Source: Flectobacillus major DSM 103 (GTDB lineage: Bacteria > Bacteroidota > Bacteroidia > Cytophagales > Spirosomataceae). Taken from it: a stretch of DNA of 64,000 bases. Location: contig NZ_KE386491.1 of assembly GCF_000427405.1 (NCBI RefSeq), positions 186,001 through 250,000 on the forward strand, given 5' to 3'. Positions 54,366 to 61,651 of this stretch are shown here, in pieces. The notes under the pieces are model-generated. The model was not told the DNA's origin, did no database searches, and saw only the letters and a list, made by a program, of their open reading frames with translations. The translations under genes and the position numbers were made by a program. Each line of letters opens with the position of its first letter. Within the stretch, counting starts at the first letter, position 1.

Positions 54366-55319
54366 TTATTCTGCTATCGCTTTGAGTTTGGTAGCCTGCA
54401 TGGCTGCAATATGGTGTTCGGTGATAGGAGGGTTTGCACCACTGTACGAAGCCACAACTGCTCCTAATGCACAAGCAAAATCAAGGGCCTCTTCCGAGCT
54501 ACGTCCCGACATAATATTTTTGAGAAAGCCTGCCAAAAAAGAATCGCCACTACCAATGGTATCTGCTACTTGTACCGAATAGCCCTTCTGGGTATAAAAT
54601 GCTACACGGCCATCGTCTTCTTGGCGTAACAAAATAGCACCATCGCCACCCTTGGTTACGATAATCGTTTGTAAGCCGAAAGTGGCTCGTAAAGCACTCA
54701 ATTGGCTTTCTTCGCTACCCTCTATATTGTACCATCCTGCAATAATTTTTAGCTCATCTTCATTCATTTTTACCAAATCGGCGTACGATAAAAGTTTTTC
54801 GATAAGCTTTTTAGCATAATGTGGTGGACGCAAATTGACATCAAAAACTTTAAGCGTTTTGGAGTTTGTCGGAATATTATCTAACAAAGCAATCAATGCT
54901 CCTTCAGAAGCTTCGTCTCGGCAAGCCAGTGTACCAAATACAATCGCAGATGCAGTATTTACCAAGTGCTGTGTGGCAGCAGTAGCTTCGATAAAATCCC
55001 ATGCCACAGGGTGTACAATGGTATAACTGGCCTCATTTTTTTCAGAAAGCTGTACTTTTACCCAACCTGTAGCCGCATTTTCATCGGTTTGAATCCAATC
55101 AGTTGTACAGTTTTTAGATTGAAGAAATGCTTTTATTTCTTCTCCCAAAGTATCATTCCCAACTCGGCTAATCATTTTGGCTGGAATTCCCAAATTTTGT
55201 AGATGGGTAGCAACGTTCATTGGAGCTCCTCCTGGGAGTTTACCCGACGGGAGCATATCCCAAAGTACTTCTCCAAAGCAACAAATATGTGGAGCCGTTT
55301 GTAAAGTTGAGTTTGACAT
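54366..55319 (-). CDS. PfkB-family carbohydrate kinase (fructokinase-like)
   Basis: A 317-residue ribokinase-fold sugar kinase. I start it at 55319 (MSNSTLQTAPHICCFGEVLWD); the longer frame from 55361 adds 14 residues with no family match. Signature 1 is LPGGAPMNVATHLQNLG; signature 2 is DTIGSGDSFLAGFL, with the catalytic base in GSGD. FGEVLWDMLPSG and WVKVQLSEKNEAS suggest fructokinase rather than ribokinase. It is downstream of a sugar porter and a VOC gene on the same strand, so phosphorylation of an imported hexose is likely. Gap to the VOC gene is 59 nt. Confidence 0.88.
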   Translation of the reverse strand: MSNSTLQTAPHICCFGEVLWDMLPSGKLPGGAPMNVATHLQNLGIPAKMISRVGNDTLGEEIKAFLQSKNCTTDWIQTDENAATGWVKVQLSEKNEASYTIVHPVAWDFIEATAATQHLVNTASAIVFGTLACRDEASEGALIALLDNIPTNSKTLKVFDVNLRPPHYAKKLIEKLLSYADLVKMNEDELKIIAGWYNIEGSEESQLSALRATFGLQTIIVTKGGDGAILLRQEDDGRVAFYTQKGYSVQVADTIGSGDSFLAGFLKNIMSGRSSEEALDFACALGAVVASYSGANPPITEHHIAAMQATKLKAIAE

Positions 55320-55378
55320 ATTTTTAGGAAGACAAATTTTGATAGATAAATAAAATCGCAAATAATAAAATAAACTTT

Positions 55379-55789
55379 CTATAGTATTTGGTTAAACTCT
55401 AATCGCTCGCCGTCTGGGCCAAGTATATTGAAGTATTTACAACCGTTTTGCCAAAAAGGTAAAAAAACAGGAGCTTCTTCTAATATTTGATAACCATTTT
55501 GTTGTAAAAGCTGAAATACAGTATCTATATCGGCTACATCAAAAGCCAGATGGTCGACATGACCATCTTTTCGGGTAGCGATTTCGGTCAATACTGTAGC
55601 AGGCATTTGATAAATCTCTATGATAATATCACCGCTTTGCATCATAGCTACTTGCCCTTGCCCGTCGGCATGCTCGAAAGTCGACGACATAACATTCCTG
55701 AATCCTAAGCCTTCATAAAAATGAATTGAACGCCCCAAATCTGTAACAGGAATACCAATATGCTGTATTTTTTTTAACTGTAAATTCAT
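55379..55789 (-). CDS. VOC-superfamily protein (glyoxalase-like)
   Basis: A 136-residue single-module VOC protein. It opens with IQHIGIPVTDLGRSIHFYEGLGFRNV, containing the first metal-ligand His, and carries DHLAFDVADIDTVFQLL and a late Glu (LGPDGERLEFNQIL). Three of the usual ligands (His, His, Glu) are visible. Substrate is unknown; isomerase, lyase or dioxygenase chemistry is possible. Its place between a sugar transporter and a sugar kinase hints at a role in sugar metabolism or methylglyoxal control. Confidence 0.85.
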   Translation of the reverse strand: MNLQLKKIQHIGIPVTDLGRSIHFYEGLGFRNVMSSTFEHADGQGQVAMMQSGDIIIEIYQMPATVLTEIATRKDGHVDHLAFDVADIDTVFQLLQQNGYQILEEAPVFLPFWQNGCKYFNILGPDGERLEFNQIL

Positions 55790-55819
55790 AGAATATATAT
55801 TGAGAGTAGTGGGTTGTTC

Positions 55820-55860
55820 ATTTAGTGATTTAGTGATTTAGTGAGTTGTGAATTAGTGAA
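55820..55860. repeat. Copy of the GTGAATTAGTGA repeat with tandem TTTAGTGA units
   Basis: TTTAGTGA occurs three times in direct tandem, then GTTGTGAATTAGTGAA. It lies in the 140-nt gap between the sugar-porter and VOC genes. The GTTGTGAATTAGTGA part is identical to that in the hisG-hisD inverted repeat. Confidence 0.6.
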
Positions 55861-55929
55861 TTTTTGAAAAAAAAGTTAGTATTTGTGGAACTCAAAATAT
55901 TGAGATGCAATTCTCCTTCATTCCTTCAT

Positions 55930-57240
55930 TTACTTAATAAGTTGTTTTTGTAAATCTTCTAAAGAAACGCCTTTGGTTTCGGGCATCATTTTCCAAACAT
56001 AGATTAACTGGAAAACCATCATTCCACTAAAGAAGGCGAAAATAGGCCCACCACCCAACATATCGGCAAAAAATGGGAAGAAGTTGGCAATTAAGGCGGC
56101 AAATACCCAGTGGGTCAACGAACCAAAAGCCATACCCGATGCTCGTACCGAATTAGGAAATATTTCAGAAATAAATACCCAAATTACCGAGCCTTGTCCG
56201 ATAGCATGAGCCCCAATAAAGGCAAATACATAATAAGGAACATACGTATAAGATTCGTTGAAAAAGGCTAGAGCAATCAACGCCAATGAAATAATATAGC
56301 CAATAGAGCCAATGTACATCAATAATTTACGGCCGTAGCGGTCAATCAAATACCAGCCAATAATGGTAAAAATTAAGTTGAATACCCCAATCCCAGCCGT
56401 CGATAACAAAGCACTTTCTTTGCCTAATCCTGTCATTTCAAAAATACGTGGAGCATAATAAATAACAGCATTGATACCCGAGAGCTGGTTGAAAAATGAA
56501 AATAAAAATGCAAGTAATAAAGGCAAAGTATATTTTTTTGAGAAAATAGACTCTTGATGATTCTTGTTTTCTTCTTTTGCCGAAGTCATGATTTCTTTAA
56601 CGGCTTCATCCACAGAATCTTCTGTAATAGCTAATACCTCTCGTGCTTTTTGCTCGTCGCCTTTATAAAGCAACAACCATCTTGGTGTTTCGGGAGTCAA
56701 GAGCATCAAAACAGAAAATAATAAGGATGGAATCGCTACAATTCCGAGCATCCAACGCCAAGAGTCGGCACCACCTTCTAGCAAGTAATTAGAGATATAG
56801 GCAATCAAAATACCAAATACAATATTGGCTTGGAATGAAATTACCATACGGCCACGGTACTTGGGCGGAGCAATCTCAGAAATATATACAGGTGCTACCA
56901 CCGACGAAGCTCCGATACTCAAGCCGCCAACTAAACGAAACAACATAAAAATGTTTACACTATTGGCCAGAGCCGCTCCAACCGAGGAAACAAAAAATAA
57001 AATACCAATCCAAAGCAAAGTTTTTTGTCGGCCAAACTTATCGGCAGGAATACCCCCAAAGGCTGCCCCTAGCACTGTTCCGTACAAAGCAATAGCCACC
57101 GCCAAGCCGTGTGTCCAGCTATCAAGGTGCCAAAGTTTCTGAATTTCTTGCTCTGCCCCCGAAATAACGGCGGTATCTAACCCAAACAAAAATCCACCCA
57201 ACCCAACTGTTACTGCCCAAAGTATTAGTTTACTATTCAT
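55930..57240 (-). CDS. MFS sugar porter (XylE/GLUT type)
   Basis: A 436-residue major-facilitator sugar:H+ symporter with twelve membrane segments. Family motifs: GFLFGLDTAVISGAEQEI in helix 1, DKFGRQKTL and DRYGRKLLM in the two 2-3 / 8-9 loops, RGRMVISFQANIVFGILIAYISN, PETPRWLL before the central loop, QLSGINAVIYYAPRIF in helix 7 and PETKGVSLEDLQ at the end. The substrate is a hexose or pentose, likely fructose given the PfkB kinase downstream. The promoter is probably TACTTTTG on the minus strand at 57323-57330. Confidence 0.92.
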   Translation of the reverse strand: MNSKLILWAVTVGLGGFLFGLDTAVISGAEQEIQKLWHLDSWTHGLAVAIALYGTVLGAAFGGIPADKFGRQKTLLWIGILFFVSSVGAALANSVNIFMLFRLVGGLSIGASSVVAPVYISEIAPPKYRGRMVISFQANIVFGILIAYISNYLLEGGADSWRWMLGIVAIPSLLFSVLMLLTPETPRWLLLYKGDEQKAREVLAITEDSVDEAVKEIMTSAKEENKNHQESIFSKKYTLPLLLAFLFSFFNQLSGINAVIYYAPRIFEMTGLGKESALLSTAGIGVFNLIFTIIGWYLIDRYGRKLLMYIGSIGYIISLALIALAFFNESYTYVPYYVFAFIGAHAIGQGSVIWVFISEIFPNSVRASGMAFGSLTHWVFAALIANFFPFFADMLGGGPIFAFFSGMMVFQLIYVWKMMPETKGVSLEDLQKQLIK

Positions 57241-57322
57241 CTTAATGATTTTAGGCTCAATACGTTATCCAAACAAAATTTTTTAACGCTCAAGCAGTTT
57301 ATGTTTTTCCGATTAAGTGCTA

Positions 57323-57330
57323 CAAAAGTA
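57323..57330 (-). promoter_or_regulatory. -7 promoter box of the sugar-porter operon
   Basis: Minus strand TACTTTTG fits TAnnTTTG, 83 nt before the porter ATG. No -33 box is clear. Confidence 0.45.
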
Positions 57331-57400
57331 TAAATGGTTGAGTGTAATTTTTTATTTGTTTTGTTCTATTTTCATAAAGAAAGTTTTCGATTAATTGTAC

Positions 57401-57437
57401 TATTTTTGTAACAAAATGGAACATATTGGAATACATT
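57401..57437 (+). promoter_or_regulatory. Promoter box, palindrome and direct repeats upstream of the 57445 gene
   Basis: TATTTTTG (57401-57408) fits the -7 consensus. It overlaps a 13-nt palindrome TTTTGT-A-ACAAAA (57404-57416). Two 10-nt direct repeats, GGAACATATT (57418-57427) and GGAATACATT (57428-57437), follow immediately and end 7 nt before the ATG. The arrangement looks like an operator over the transcription start. Confidence 0.5.
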
Positions 57438-57444
57438 GATACAG

Positions 57445-58497
57445 ATGAATATAGAAAAAAACGTATGTGAGAAATTGTATTTTGAGGTAAAAGGCAAGCT
57501 ACAAAATGAATTGGCATCGAGGGGCATGACCTACCGTGGCTCGGAAACGGCTATCTGGAAAATGCTAGAGCCTGTGTCGGAAAAAACCTACTTTCAGTTG
57601 ATTCTCGAAGAAATAACTCAATTGTCGTTTTCGGCCACATTTAATAACATGTATTTGTGGCGGAAAATGAACGAGGTACAACAAAAGAAGATAGTCAATT
57701 TTCAGGACGATTATTTGTCTCTTTTTATTAAATTTTTGGGTTATAGCAATCCTCAAGAGTATATTAGCCAGTTTTCGCTGAATTTGCGAAGTTTTTTTGG
57801 TATCAAAAAGGAGAGCAAGATTTGGGTAGTACAGCCCATATTCGATGCCAAAGACCAGAAGAGTCCACAGGCTCTTTTTCAAGGGAAATCACCCAGAAGC
57901 GATGAACAAACCGTAGATTCGAGAGATACCGAATGTCTGCTCGAAATCATTGATTTGTTTCATGAATCTAATCATATTTTACCAAAACGTGTTTACGATC
58001 AAGACCTCGTACAGCTCGAAAATAGCGAATACCAGCTTTGTGACCGAACGGCCGACTCGGTGGGTGTCGACTGTGTGTTTTCGATTGGTTTCTACTCTAA
58101 TTACTTTTTCCGTTGGGCTTTAAGCAAAGAATTAGGGCATTATATTGAGTTTGAAGAAGAACGTATTCGGTTCAGAATAAAATACTTTAATGAGTACTTA
58201 CGACAAGACATGTGGAGTGATTATTATGCCAGTAATGATGACTTTGACTGTGGTTTTTTGGCAAAAGTGCCTGTTAAGTTATATAACAAAACCGTTAATT
58301 GTTATTTTATCTGTGGGATAGAAAATAAGTCTACTCGTGCTATGACATCGTATTTGTGCGAAAATTGGAAGTCTATTCTGAATAAACAGGATATAGGCAA
58401 GCAAATTCCCATAGGCGATTTGCCCTTTATTATGGCTTTCAAAGTGAGTAAAAGTAATCTTAAAGAAATGTATTGTCAACAAGTAGTAGTGCTATAG
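57445..58497 (+). CDS. Unrecognised protein, possibly two domains
   Basis: A 350-residue protein (from the ATG at 57445; an in-frame TTG lies 9 nt earlier) that I do not recognise. No signal peptide or membrane segment. The N-terminal 105 residues look like a compact helical domain (ELASRGMTYRGSETAIWKML, FQLILEEITQLSFSATFNNM, MNEVQQKKIVNFQDDYLSLF). The C-terminal half has a different texture, with IWVVQPIF, a Cys/Val-rich VGVDCVFSIGFYSNYFF and a late DCGFLAKVPVKLYNKTVNCYFICGIENKSTRA, a pattern that recalls nucleotide- or ligand-binding Rossmann-like modules in prokaryotic signalling proteins. It is divergent from a sugar-uptake operon. A regulator is possible but unproven. Confidence 0.6.
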   Translation: MNIEKNVCEKLYFEVKGKLQNELASRGMTYRGSETAIWKMLEPVSEKTYFQLILEEITQLSFSATFNNMYLWRKMNEVQQKKIVNFQDDYLSLFIKFLGYSNPQEYISQFSLNLRSFFGIKKESKIWVVQPIFDAKDQKSPQALFQGKSPRSDEQTVDSRDTECLLEIIDLFHESNHILPKRVYDQDLVQLENSEYQLCDRTADSVGVDCVFSIGFYSNYFFRWALSKELGHYIEFEEERIRFRIKYFNEYLRQDMWSDYYASNDDFDCGFLAKVPVKLYNKTVNCYFICGIENKSTRAMTSYLCENWKSILNKQDIGKQIPIGDLPFIMAFKVSKSNLKEMYCQQVVVL

Positions 58498-58537
58498 GTG
58501 TTGACGTAAAGTAGTATTAGGAGAATTGTTCCAGAAC

Positions 58538-58567
58538 AAAAAACGTCGGTGAATCAAATCACCGACG
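58538..58567 (-). terminator. Terminator of the M1 peptidase gene
   Basis: CGTCGGTGA (58544-58552) with TCACCGACG (58559-58567); on the minus strand a T-run (complement of 58538-58543) follows. Confidence 0.85.
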
Positions 58568-58595
58568 AAGCGTACTGATCTATACAAAGTCCATT

Positions 58596-60575
58596 TTACT
58601 TACTAATCATCACTTTCTGTGTGTAGATAGTGTTATCTACATAGAGTTGCAAAATATACTCGCCCGAAGGATATTCCTGCGAGTTGATGCTAATTTGTTG
58701 ATTACCAGCTGGTAAGTTGCCATTTTGTAAAGTTTGTACCAGTTGGCCTTGTGTATTATAAAGCTGTAACGTTACAAGCGATGGCCGAGCTAATTGAAAA
58801 GAAATAGTACTTTGGTGGGCCACAGGATTGGGCGATATACTAAAACTCAAAGGGTTTTCATTTTCTTGCTGAACGCTCAAAACAGCTTCTGTTTTTTGGA
58901 CTGAAGCCTCTTTTAGTATCCAGTTGTCGGCATCAAAAACAAAAGATTCAGGTTTGTCATTGAGGGTAAAGTCAAAAGTTTGTTGTGCTTGTGCATTGAA
59001 GGCTTTCAAAATAGTATCGCCTTTGGCGGTGCTTACCTTAAAAGTAAGCGGCATAGTAAAAAATGTAGGAGTCGTATTTGTACTTTGCGAAATATTTACA
59101 GCCAAAGTATATTTTCCTTGACTTTGGGGTTTGGTTGCCCAATTAACAGTGTACTTAGGATAGTTTTCGCCATATATCCATTGTTTGAAAAAATAGTCTA
59201 GTTTTTGACCATAAACCTGTTCGGCCACAGCCTGAAAATCTTCGGTTGTTGCATTTTTATAAGCATGCTTCGACTCAACATAGGTTTGAAGAATTTTGAA
59301 AAACAAAATATCACCTACTACACCCCTAAGCATGTGTAATACAGAAGCCCCTTTTGCATAGCTTTTGTTGCTATCAAAAATAGAATTAACCGAACTAATA
59401 TCCTGAACATAGACTGTTCCTTTGGCTCTTTTAGCAGCATTTATTTCGCCGAGTATCGAGGCCTTATAACCCTCAAAACCTTTAAGATATTCTTCATAAA
59501 TAGATTCGGCATAAGTAGCAAAGCCTTCGTTGAGCCAGATATTTTCCCAATTTTTACAAGTTATTTTGTTCCCAAACCATTGATGAGCCAATTCGTGAGC
59601 TACCAAACTACCTTCAAAGTTGTACATAGAAGAACAAGTTTGGTGCTCCATACCGCCACCCCAACCAAACTGAGCATGGCCGTATTTTTCTGTTACAAAA
59701 GGATATAACCCAAATTTATTAGAAAATAAATCTAACAAAATGACAGTTTGGTCAAGCTTTTTTTTGTTGCTTTCAGTAAAAGACTCTGGATATACATAAT
59801 GCGTTACGGGCATAATATTATTGCCAATAAACCTAAAATCATTGCGGTAGAGTACATAATTGCTCATAGCAATCGAAATAAGGTATTGGGCAATAGGGTA
59901 GGTATTTTTCCAACGATAGGTCTTTGTACCATCGGGGTTGTCGATAGTGGCTATTAGCTTACCATTCGACACACTCACAAAATATTTGTCGGCTGTAATC
60001 CAAACGTCGGTAGAATCGGCCTTGTCGTCTAGGGCGTTCTTACACGGAAACCAGTCCGACGCACCGTAAGGTTCTGAAAGTGACCAAATCGCACGGTCAT
60101 TGTTGTTGTTATGTTGGCCAAAAACAAAGCTATCGAAACCACTCGACCCAGGAACACCATGATAATAAACCACCAATTGAACAACCTGATTACTCTGGTA
60201 CGTTTTATCCAAACTAATAGTAATCTGGTTATTTTGATGACTGAAAGCGAGTTTGCGTCCATTGGCTATAACAGAGTCGGTAGCGAGTACGTTTTGTAAA
60301 TCGAGGACAACCCTATTGAGGTTATTGATTTTACTTTTGGCAAAAATGCTCACTCCTCCGCTAATTTGTTGGGGCGAATAGTCCACCCTAATGTCTAGCT
60401 TATAATAAGTAATATCAATATTATCATCGGCTTGTTTGTTGGCCATTAGCCTAGCACTTGACGAGTTTTTTTGCCATAAAGCTATTTTCCCTTTGGCACA
60501 TTCATGTTCGGTTATTTGCCCAATTGAATAAAATGTAGTAAAGATAAGTGTCAATAACGAACTGTATTTTTTCAT
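58596..60575 (-). CDS. Secreted M1 aminopeptidase with type IX sorting domain
   Basis: A 659-residue zinc metallopeptidase. Signal peptide MKKYSSLLTLIFTTFYSIGQ. M1 marks: GGGMEHQTCSSM (GAMEN-like exopeptidase motif with MEH), the zinc site VAHELAHQWFGNKITCKNWENIWLNEGFATYAES (HExxH plus Glu 18 residues later). The C-terminal 75 residues are a type A T9SS domain (SISPNPVAHQSTISFQLARP, LYNTQGQLVQTL, PSGEYILQLYVDNTIYTQKVMISK), so it is secreted by the type IX system and probably bound to the surface. It trims amino acids from peptides. GMEH in place of GAMEN is a variation of the substrate-anchoring motif. Monocistronic. Confidence 0.93.
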   Translation of the reverse strand: MKKYSSLLTLIFTTFYSIGQITEHECAKGKIALWQKNSSSARLMANKQADDNIDITYYKLDIRVDYSPQQISGGVSIFAKSKINNLNRVVLDLQNVLATDSVIANGRKLAFSHQNNQITISLDKTYQSNQVVQLVVYYHGVPGSSGFDSFVFGQHNNNNDRAIWSLSEPYGASDWFPCKNALDDKADSTDVWITADKYFVSVSNGKLIATIDNPDGTKTYRWKNTYPIAQYLISIAMSNYVLYRNDFRFIGNNIMPVTHYVYPESFTESNKKKLDQTVILLDLFSNKFGLYPFVTEKYGHAQFGWGGGMEHQTCSSMYNFEGSLVAHELAHQWFGNKITCKNWENIWLNEGFATYAESIYEEYLKGFEGYKASILGEINAAKRAKGTVYVQDISSVNSIFDSNKSYAKGASVLHMLRGVVGDILFFKILQTYVESKHAYKNATTEDFQAVAEQVYGQKLDYFFKQWIYGENYPKYTVNWATKPQSQGKYTLAVNISQSTNTTPTFFTMPLTFKVSTAKGDTILKAFNAQAQQTFDFTLNDKPESFVFDADNWILKEASVQKTEAVLSVQQENENPLSFSISPNPVAHQSTISFQLARPSLVTLQLYNTQGQLVQTLQNGNLPAGNQQISINSQEYPSGEYILQLYVDNTIYTQKVMISK

Positions 60576-61651
60576 GATAGATTTGAGTTTTAATAGTTGA
60601 AAGTGTGATGATTAATAGATGTATTTCGTTAGGCTAAAAGCCTAAGTTTTTGATATAATATGGCTGTAAAGATATGAATACCATTTCTTTATGAATTACC
60701 ATAAAATAAAAATATCAGTCATTTTCTACAAAAATATGCTTTGTAAAATACAGAGATTCATTTGTACTATACCTGTTTTGGTGGAGTTGTACAAACAAAA
60801 AAATAGTAGAATTGCGTAGGGGAATTGATTTAGCAAAAAAAACTTATTGAGGAGGTTTGATAAATAATAATAGCAAATACTAAGTATTTATACTTTAAAA
60901 AGCGAACCTATTATTACCTAATTTTAACATATTTTTAAATTTTTTTATTATGTATTAAAATATGTTATTATATTTAAGCACCTGTTTCTGAAGCGATGTT
61001 CTTGAACAGTACAATTTTCTAAAAAAACATAATAGCAGAATTTTTTCCTTCTAAACGTTACTGAATGCAAAATATTTACTAATTATATATGCTTGTGACA
61101 AACAATTCGTGATTTTTCGATATAGAGAAGAACAGGCGAATATTCCACAGCGGAGTAACATCATTATACTTCATCGTCAACTCTGTAATTAGTAAATCCA
61201 TTCAGCAGCTTTTAGGCTTTATAGAGCAAACCAAAACTAAATTTATATCTACTAGATACAATTTCATACTTGTGTTGTATTTAGCATAACTTAACTAATT
61301 AGATTGAAAAACTTTACTATTAACTCCGCAAAATTGGAAGAAAATCATCGAGGTTTCTTTCAAGCTTATGGGTCGTTTATGGCTCTGAGGCGTTCCTGTA
61401 ACCATTCTATTCAATACTTATTCAAACCAACAGGTTATAATCTAGTGTGATTATAGCCTAAAGGCATTTCTATTGTGCCGAAGGGGTTTGGGTAAGTCAT
61501 CTTTTCCACAAGAAAAGGTGCATTTCCGACTGTGTGTACTCTAAGCTGAGTATACCCTTTCTGGTATACGTATGTATTTACCGTTAGTATTTAACATAAT
61601 CTATTCCATCAACAAGAGTCTTTTACCAAAACAATTTAAACAACAATTATT
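60576..61651. other. Long intergenic region with hairpin-rich susC leader
   Basis: About 1.08 kb between divergent genes. In the peptidase leader a perfect 7+3+7 hairpin lies at 60629-60645, with a near-consensus -7 box (TATCTTTA, minus strand) at 60667-60674. 60,700-61,320 is very AT-rich with no credible frame. Upstream of susC three hairpins occur in 140 nt: 61432-61459 (11 bp, one G-T), 61498-61520 (9 bp, one G-T) and 61550-61569 (7 bp). I recognise no known riboswitch class in them. Confidence 0.55.

Noticed and set aside
55320-55361. 14-residue N-terminal extension of the PfkB kinase
   Set aside because: No family similarity in the added residues; the ATG at 55319 gives a normal kinase N-terminus.
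61330-61600. Known riboswitch (TPP, cobalamin, FMN) upstream of susC
   Set aside because: I looked for the conserved core strings of these classes and found none; only unassigned hairpins remain.
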